Notes under the pieces: model-generated
Seen by the model: the letters and a program-made list of their open reading frames with translations, nothing else
Told to the model about the DNA's origin: nothing
Databases searched by the model: none
IMG/VR virus record: IMGVR_UViG_3300044464_000092
Span: 1-50,603 of that record
Source of the DNA: a virus
Strand: one strand, 5' to 3'
Length of the DNA: 50,603 bases
Shown here: positions 46,632 to 50,603 of the stretch, piece by piece
How the letters are laid out: the number at the start of each line of letters is the position of its first letter
Numbering within the stretch: position 1 is the stretch's first letter
Program-made: the position numbers and the translations under genes

Positions 46632-47029
46632 TGCAGCCCCGCGATCTCGCCCCACACCGCGGGGTCGTACGTGCGCTCGGGAGGCTCGGGCCCGAGCCTG
46701 GTCAGGTTGATCGCGATGCCGCCGCGGTCCGTGGTCGCCGCGCGCTTGCGGTGCATGCCCATGCTGACCGTCCCGCCGCACAGCGAGACGCCGTCGCAAC
46801 GCTGGAGCGCGGTCAGGTCGTCGACCATCCGCTGCTCTCGGATCGCCGGGCTATCCCGGCCCCCGAGCGATTGCTCGGCGGTAATCCACGGCGCGACGAA
46901 CGTCACGCGTGGAAACGAGGCGCGGTGCCAGGCGAGCCAGCGCACGCCACGCGCGAGATTGGCGCGCCGCTCGCGGGCCGTCGCGGCGCGGTAGGGAGAG
47001 GCGACGTAGACCACGCGGCGGTTCGTCAC
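46628..47029 (-). CDS. Deoxyribosyltransferase-like (DUF4406-type) protein, copy B
   Basis: 133 aa from GTG 47029. 'RRVVYVASPYRA' (first strand and loop), 'NLARGVRWLAWHRASFPRVTFVAPWITAEQ' and 'CDGVSLCGGTVSMGM' follow the nucleoside 2-deoxyribosyltransferase-like fold of phage DUF4406 proteins. It is a clear paralogue of the next upstream gene. The ligand may be a nucleotide; catalysis is not shown. Confidence 0.65.
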   Translation of the reverse strand: MTNRRVVYVASPYRAATARERRANLARGVRWLAWHRASFPRVTFVAPWITAEQSLGGRDSPAIREQRMVDDLTALQRCDGVSLCGGTVSMGMHRKRAATTDRGGIAINLTRLGPEPPERTYDPAVWGEIAGLQ

Positions 47030-47469
47030 CGGAACCCCTCGTAGAGGTCGACCATTAGCTCGGACGGCAGGCTGATCGGCGGCTCATCTCCGAGGTGAGT
47101 CAGGTCGACGACGCGCTGCGCATGCTGGCACTCGCGCTCCATCCCACTCGAGATACGCCCACCGACCAGCACGATCCCGTGGCACAGCTCGACCACCGCG
47201 CAGTCATCTACGAGTCCGGCCTCGCGTAGCTCGGGGCTGTCGTCTCCATGGAGCGACTGAATGGTGGCGATCCACGGCGCAATGAACGTGATGGCCGGGA
47301 ATGAGCTACGAAGCCACGCGAGCCAGCGCAGGGCGCGCTCGAGATTCCGCTGCAGCGCGTGATCGAACGCGGCCAACTGATCGAGCACGCCTCCATAGTT
47401 CGCGGCCTTGATCTCCGCCTCGGTCGGAGAGAGCGGATGGGCCACGTAAAACACCCGGCGCGCGGTCAT
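47026..47469 (-). CDS. Deoxyribosyltransferase-like (DUF4406-type) protein, copy A
   Basis: 147 aa from ATG 47469 (AGGAGA 6 nt upstream); an ATG at 47514 with its own good Shine-Dalgarno would add 15 residues. 'RRVFYVAHPLSP', 'NLERALRWLAWLRSSFPAITFIAPWIAT' (in part), 'GDDSPELREAGLVDDCAVVELC' and 'GIVLVGGRISSGMERE' align block by block with copy B. Copy A has an insertion of about 15 residues after the first strand. Likely tandem duplication. Confidence 0.65.
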   Translation of the reverse strand: MTARRVFYVAHPLSPTEAEIKAANYGGVLDQLAAFDHALQRNLERALRWLAWLRSSFPAITFIAPWIATIQSLHGDDSPELREAGLVDDCAVVELCHGIVLVGGRISSGMERECQHAQRVVDLTHLGDEPPISLPSELMVDLYEGFR

Positions 47470-47500
47470 GGGGCATCTCCTGGGCACCAACCAGAACGGA

Positions 47501-47776
47501 TCATCGCCTGTCATGGGGCACCTCCTCGTCGCAGCACTCGTCCGCGAACCGGATCGCTACCGCTGCAACCTGGATCGCTTCCTTGCGCATCGCCGCGAGG
47601 TCGCGATCCTTCTGCTTCCGGAACACGTGGGCCTCCAGCTCACGCACTTCCTCGAGCAACACCCCCAGTCCCTCGTGCGCCGAGTTGTAGCGGGGCCATC
47701 GCAAGCGAGCATCAAGCGCCTCTTCGATCGCATCGTCAGAGGATCGGATCAGCCCAGCTGTTTCGATCACGGTCAT
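47501..47776 (-). CDS. MazG-like nucleotide pyrophosphohydrolase
   Basis: 91 aa from ATG 47776 (ATGA overlap). 'GVLLEEVRELEAHVF' is the E-E-x-x-E metal motif and 'EAIQVAAVAIRFADE' the second acidic helix of all-alpha NTP pyrophosphatases of phage MazG type. It may hydrolyse nucleotides or (p)ppGpp-like alarmones to help replication. Stands beside two nucleotide-fold proteins. Confidence 0.7.
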   Translation of the reverse strand: MTVIETAGLIRSSDDAIEEALDARLRWPRYNSAHEGLGVLLEEVRELEAHVFRKQKDRDLAAMRKEAIQVAAVAIRFADECCDEEVPHDRR

Positions 47777-47934
47777 GGCCGCTCCGTTCCGCCGCGCGAG
47801 CTGAACACCTGCTCGGCTTGCGAGTTTGTCTGAGCGTGAGCACGGTCTACTCGTGCGGGCAGTAACGCGGCTAAGACGCGCCAGTAGCGTGCGAGGCGAG
47901 CGGCGATCACGAGCGCCTCCGTAGAGGTGGTCAT
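47773..47934 (-). CDS. Small hypothetical protein
   Basis: 53 aa from ATG 47934 (ATGA overlap). 'ALVIAARLARYWRVLAALLP' could be an amphipathic or weakly membrane-associated helix. No family recognised. Confidence 0.5.
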   Translation of the reverse strand: MTTSTEALVIAARLARYWRVLAALLPARVDRAHAQTNSQAEQVFSSRGGTERP

Positions 47935-48200
47935 GCTGCACTCCGAGGGTTGATCTGCTCCCACTTCGCGCTGACACCGAGCGAGGCTGCGAGCGCTGCG
48001 AGCCTGTCTAGCTCCTTGGTTCGCACGCCGAGGACGCGTGCTATCCGACAGCCCTCGTCGAGGGTGAGCCCAGTTTTCCCGGTTAGCTTCCTCCCCAGGG
48101 CCGGGAGATCGCAGTCAACGCCGCTTTTCTCCTTGAGGCTCGCGTAGGTTAGCCCCATCGCCGCCATCGCTTCGAGTAGTTCGGTTCGCACGTCGGCCAT
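47931..48200 (-). CDS. Cro-like HTH regulator
   Basis: 89 aa from ATG 48200. 'ELLEAMAAMGLTYASLKEKSGVDCDLPALGRKLTGKTGLTLDEGCRIARVLG' (in parts) is an XRE-type helix-turn-helix. It is divergent from the repressor gene with shared operators in between, as expected for the lytic regulator. Its mRNA probably starts at or near the ATG. Confidence 0.7.
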   Translation of the reverse strand: MADVRTELLEAMAAMGLTYASLKEKSGVDCDLPALGRKLTGKTGLTLDEGCRIARVLGVRTKELDRLAALAASLGVSAKWEQINPRSAA

Positions 48201-48206
48201 GCCCTA

Positions 48207-48235
48207 CTTGTAGAATGCACACTGTGCAAAGGCAA
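48207..48235 (-). promoter_or_regulatory. Promoter for the cro-like operon with palindromic operator O1
   Basis: On the minus strand TTGCCT (48235-48230), 17-nt spacer, TACAAG (48212-48207). The perfect palindrome TGCACACTGTGCA (48216-48228) fills the spacer. The -10 ends 6 nt before ATG 48200. Confidence 0.7.
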
Positions 48236-48241
48236 GCTGCT

Positions 48242-48274
48242 TTCACACTGCGGGTTGGCACGACGTCGTAAGAT
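48242..48274 (+). promoter_or_regulatory. Repressor promoter region with degenerate operator O2
   Basis: A -10-like TAAGAT at 48269-48274 ends 6 nt before ATG 48281. The -35 region overlaps a degenerate copy (9 of 13) of the operator at 48242-48254 (TTCACACTGCGGG). A weak -35 next to an operator would suit positive or negative autoregulation by the repressor. Confidence 0.5.
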
Positions 48275-48280
48275 TCTGAT

Positions 48281-48697
48281 ATGACTACGAAACCTGCTCC
48301 AAAGTACGAACGATCAGGCAAGGCGAAGCCGCCCCAGTGGTGGCTTGACAAGGTCTTGCCGATCCTTGCCAGCAAGGAGGTACGGTACGCGGATATCGCA
48401 CGTGCAGCCTCTGAGCATGCTGGACGGCGCTCGCCATGGCGCGCCGACGCCATCTCCAAGTTCCGGTCCGGAGAGATCCAGACGGAGGAGCTCGCCAACG
48501 GGATCAGCGCCGCGCTCCAGATCCCGCCGCCGTTTTTCGTGGCCCCGACGGAGGCCGCTGCCGTGGCCATGCTGCAGATCGTCAAGCGTGAGCAGGCATA
48601 CACGGGGACGCAAAGCGAGAAGCTAACGGTTATCGATCGGGTAGCCGACGCTCAAGTCGGAGCGGCCATCGCCGCAAGGCGGGGAAAGAGGATGTAG
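48281..48697 (+). CDS. Immunity repressor (CI-type HTH)
   Basis: 138 aa from ATG 48281; no Shine-Dalgarno site and a -10 only 6 nt upstream, as for lambda cI made from PRM. 'VRYADIARAASEHAGRRSPWRADAISKFRSGEIQTEELANGISAAL' (in parts) is a helix-turn-helix of the XRE class with an insertion before the recognition helix. The C-terminal ~50 residues are helical, and no autocleavage (LexA/S24) domain is present, so induction must differ from the RecA-type. Confidence 0.7.
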   Translation: MTTKPAPKYERSGKAKPPQWWLDKVLPILASKEVRYADIARAASEHAGRRSPWRADAISKFRSGEIQTEELANGISAALQIPPPFFVAPTEAAAVAMLQIVKREQAYTGTQSEKLTVIDRVADAQVGAAIAARRGKRM

Positions 48698-48709
48698 TAT
48701 TGTCGTATT

Positions 48710-48907
48710 ATGGTGGATGTGGAATGTGGTCTTGAGGCGCTGTTATCCGCTGCCGCTCGACTTCTCGAGCTAGATCCGGGCCGCTTCATGCGGGTTCTCG
48801 CTCTCTGCCGAGCCTACCTTGCGGTCTACGAGCAGCCGGACGAGGGCCTGCCTGAGCTCCTGGCGAGCTGCGAGATGATCGCCGGAAACGACAAGCACTC
48901 CGCGTAG
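48710..48907 (+). CDS. Small helical protein after the repressor
   Basis: 65 aa from ATG 48710. Entirely helical ('GLEALLSAAARLLELDPGRF', 'MRVLALCRAYLAVYEQPDEG'). Probably co-transcribed with the repressor. No family recognised; an antirepressor or repressor partner are possibilities only. Confidence 0.55.
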   Translation: MVDVECGLEALLSAAARLLELDPGRFMRVLALCRAYLAVYEQPDEGLPELLASCEMIAGNDKHSA

Positions 48908-48921
48908 CTACGACGCGTCGT

Positions 48922-48977
48922 TTCACATTGTGCATTTTGGAGGTTGACGGATGAGCTTGCACGATGCACATTGTGCA
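48922..48977 (+). promoter_or_regulatory. Early promoter with operators O3 and O4
   Basis: TTGACG (48944-48949), 17-nt spacer, CACATT (48967-48972). Operator O4 TGCACATTGTGCA (48965-48977) covers the -10 and O3 TTCACATTGTGCA (48922-48934, 12 of 13) lies upstream of the -35. The -10 ends 7 nt before ATG 48980. The same operator family occurs between repressor and cro-like gene, so this is the repressor-controlled early promoter. Confidence 0.7.
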
Positions 48978-48979
48978 AC

Positions 48980-49297
48980 ATGCTCGACGCCAACGCTCTC
49001 GCCTACCTCCCCGCTCCGAACGGCCTGACCTTCGGCGCCGTCGCCGTCGTCGTCCTGGTCGTCGACGCTCGCCAGCTACGCGCCCACGGTCGCCGCGTGG
49101 TCCCCCGGTGCCACCCGCGGCTCGTGCGGGACACCGAGCAGGATCGCCAGCGCATGGTGAACGTCCTGGACCGCGCCGCTGGTCGCCCGTGCGCCACCCC
49201 GGTCGCGGGCCCGAAGCGCCGGTGGGTCGCCGCTCTCGCCTCGGTGGCCGTGATGCTCGCGGTCGTTGGCGCCGCGGTGATGGCGGTGGCGCTGTGA
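48980..49297 (+). CDS. First early gene, C-terminal membrane anchor
   Basis: 105 aa. ATG 48980 follows the promoter directly with no Shine-Dalgarno site. Starts with an apolar segment 'GLTFGAVAVVVLVVDA' (~13-28), then a basic middle part, and a strong C-terminal helix 'VAALASVAVMLAVVGAAVMAVAL' (~82-104). Tail-anchored membrane protein of unknown function, expressed first after infection. Confidence 0.6.
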   Translation: MLDANALAYLPAPNGLTFGAVAVVVLVVDARQLRAHGRRVVPRCHPRLVRDTEQDRQRMVNVLDRAAGRPCATPVAGPKRRWVAALASVAVMLAVVGAAVMAVAL

Positions 49298-49566
49298 CGC
49301 TCGTCGACCATGCCGTGCACCGGCACGCGGCGCACTACCTGTACGACCACCAGGCGCGCGGCCACAACCTCGAGCAGTGGGTGATTGCGTCGCCCGCGCA
49401 GCCTACGCGTGAGCAGCTCACCGCGCTGGGGCTGCCGGCTGACGCCGAGTGGCACATCGGTCTGCTGGACCTCGAGGTCCAGCACTGGGTCTACGTCGCG
49501 CGCCGCCCGATGTCGCCCGGGGTGTGCGCGCTCTGCCGTCCGGCGGGGACGGCGGTGGAGCTGTGA
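49294..49566 (+). CDS. Early hypothetical protein
   Basis: 90 aa from GTG 49294 (GTGA overlap). 'IASPAQPTREQLTALGLPADAEWHIG' and 'CALCRPAG' near the end. No family recognised. Confidence 0.6.
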   Translation: MTLVDHAVHRHAAHYLYDHQARGHNLEQWVIASPAQPTREQLTALGLPADAEWHIGLLDLEVQHWVYVARRPMSPGVCALCRPAGTAVEL

Positions 49567-49787
49567 CGCTCTACTGCATATGGATGGTCCGCGCACAGGC
49601 GATCGTAGACGACGACGTCGGAATGATCCTGCTGTGCGACGTCGCCCTCGGTCGCCGCCTTGAGGACCGCGACCTTGACCGGATCCCGCCCGAGGCCGCG
49701 CAGCGGTACCTGATGATGCGGAGCGGCGAGGCTCGCGCGGAGCTCCATCGCACTGATGGGGCGACGATCGCGGTAGGTGGCCGATGA
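49563..49787 (+). CDS. Early hypothetical protein
   Basis: 74 aa from GTG 49563 (GTGA overlap). The C-terminus of the previous protein and this junction reuse the same 'GTGACGCTC' start as 49294. Small mixed fold. Function unknown. Confidence 0.6.
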   Translation: MTLYCIWMVRAQAIVDDDVGMILLCDVALGRRLEDRDLDRIPPEAAQRYLMMRSGEARAELHRTDGATIAVGGR

Positions 49788-50071
49788 CCACCGTCCGGGT
49801 CAACTACGCCGGCAACGGTCGCTGGGCCATCGCGTCGACCGGAGAGATCGTGGCGATCGGCATCTACATTCCGGGCGACAGGAACGCCGAGTCGTTGGGT
49901 AACTCACTGTCCCGCGCGCTCAACGCCAACATCATCCGCCACGCGGGGAACCTGCTGATCGAGGCATGGGATCCGTGCGGTACTAACATCATCGGCCAGC
50001 CCTGCGCCGAGGAGCTGCTGGTCGCGATCCAGATCAAAGACGGCGAAGTGACCGTGTTGGTGCCGCGATGA
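49784..50071 (+). CDS. Early hypothetical protein
   Basis: 95 aa from ATG 49784 (ATGA overlap). 'TVRVNYAGNGRWAIASTGEIVAIGIYIPG' strand-rich start, then 'LSRALNANIIRHAGNLLIEAWDP' helix. Looks like a small folded domain. No family recognised. Confidence 0.6.
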   Translation: MTTVRVNYAGNGRWAIASTGEIVAIGIYIPGDRNAESLGNSLSRALNANIIRHAGNLLIEAWDPCGTNIIGQPCAEELLVAIQIKDGEVTVLVPR

Positions 50072-50274
50072 CCGCCGCCGATCGCCAGCGCGACACGCGG
50101 AGCATCTCCATCACGGAGTACGCAATCCTCGCTCGCACCGAGTCGATCGATCTATCGGTGGAGTTCGATCCGGAGTCCAGGTCACTCCATCCCGTGGAGA
50201 TCGCCACGGACCGCGGTCGCCGAGTCTACAACCGCATCAGCCGAGCCATCGTGCTCACTGGGGTATCGCGATGA
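50068..50274 (+). CDS. Early hypothetical protein
   Basis: 68 aa from ATG 50068 (ATGA overlap). 'SITEYAILARTESIDLSVEFDPES' then 'IATDRGRRVYNRISRAIVL'. No family recognised. Confidence 0.55.
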   Translation: MTAADRQRDTRSISITEYAILARTESIDLSVEFDPESRSLHPVEIATDRGRRVYNRISRAIVLTGVSR

Positions 50275-50507
50275 CGTCAGTGGAAATCTACGAGGACAGG
50301 TCGTGCGGAGTTGTCGTCATCGACGATGACGGGTCGATCGACATTGACACCGGAGATCTAGTTAGACCGCCTGGTCGAACGCGCACGATCCCGGTCCCGA
50401 TTCTATCATCGCTGCAGGTCTACTGCGCGATGCCAGCCACGCGCGAGCTCTCGAGCGACAGCATCGAAGCTGCTCTCGAGGCGCTCGTGCAGAGGAGCGC
50501 GCCATGA
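50271..50507 (+). CDS. Early hypothetical protein
   Basis: 78 aa from ATG 50271 (ATGA overlap). Acidic N-terminus ('CGVVVIDDDGSIDIDTGD') and a C-terminal helix 'SSDSIEAALEALVQRS'. No family recognised. Confidence 0.55.
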   Translation: MTSVEIYEDRSCGVVVIDDDGSIDIDTGDLVRPPGRTRTIPVPILSSLQVYCAMPATRELSSDSIEAALEALVQRSAP

Positions 50508-50603
50508 AGACCGAGATCAAGCATCGCATCACTCGGGCCGTGCTGGACACGACGGAGGTTGACGACACCGACGAGAACCCGGTGCGCACCGCGCTCGTCA
50601 GGG
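50504..50603 (+). CDS. Pentapeptide-repeat protein, N-terminal part (3' truncated by window edge)
   Basis: ATG 50504 (ATGA overlap), open to the window end, 33 residues visible. 'MKTEIKHRITRAVL' then 'TDENPVRTAL' matches the known N-terminus of phage pentapeptide proteins ('MK.EI..R.tg.vLf...e...n..r..l..Av..gAnL'), which is followed by A(N/D)L repeats. Those repeats are what the window begins with, so this is most likely the same gene as 1-561. A straight join would be one base out of phase, so a few bases or repeats are missing. Confidence 0.7.
   Translation, partial: MKTEIKHRITRAVLDTTEVDDTDENPVRTALVR

Overview
The window is a nearly complete genome of a temperate, short-tailed (podovirus-type) double-stranded DNA phage with a GC-rich genome. 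The evidence is a tyrosine integrase, a divergent repressor/Cro-type switch with palindromic operators, a headful-type head module (TerL, portal, scaffold, capsid) and a podoviral tail set: adaptor, nozzle and three long ejection-type proteins, with no tail tube, sheath or tape measure. The host is probably a GC-rich Gram-negative bacterium. A lipoprotein reading 'CGDN...TPDAG' right after its lipobox, a style I associate with Myxococcota lipoproteins, points that way, but this is inference. The two ends of the window appear to lie in one pentapeptide-repeat gene (N-terminus at 50504-50603, repeats and C-terminus at 1-561), so the real molecule is probably circular or circularly permuted and broken in the assembly at the repeats.

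Layout. (a) 48281-50603 and on into 1-6506, plus strand: repressor, a small gene, then a long early operon of very small genes almost all joined by 4-nt ATGA/GTGA overlaps. It includes the pentapeptide protein, a sliding-clamp-like protein, a tRNA-like element, several small membrane proteins, a winged-helix protein, and the integrase with a candidate attP region behind it. (b) 48200 down to 40271, minus strand: Cro-like protein, MazG-like protein, a tandem pair of related deoxyribosyltransferase-like proteins, many small zinc-ribbon proteins, replication initiator, DnaB helicase, HTH protein, VRR-NUC-like nuclease and an MT-A70 type adenine methyltransferase. (c) 39212-40265, plus strand: a small island of three genes (zinc protein, ribbon-helix-helix protein, zinc protein) behind a perfect 22-bp dyad. 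(d) 39140 down to 30424, minus strand: lipoprotein, small pre-packaging genes, a YpsA/SLOG-like protein, a GNAT-like protein, P-loop protein and TerL. (e) 30333 down to 6465, minus strand: portal, scaffold, capsid, decoration-like proteins, adaptor, glycine-rich adhesin, tail fiber, [plus-strand moron pair 21441-22051], nozzle, three ejection proteins, SGNH esterase, and a lysis group ending in a GH25 endolysin.

How it fits together. The repressor probably binds four copies of a 13-bp palindrome (TGCACAYTGTGCA and relatives), two between repressor and Cro and two at the early promoter. At four control points the -10 box lies only 6-7 nt before the start codon and there is no usable Shine-Dalgarno site, so leaderless mRNAs are likely. 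The portal gene and the nozzle gene are each preceded by a copy of the same promoter-plus-hairpin block, which looks like a phage-specific late control element. The least explained part is 38183-38350, a gene-free stretch with four nested or consecutive hairpins that may be an unknown structured RNA.
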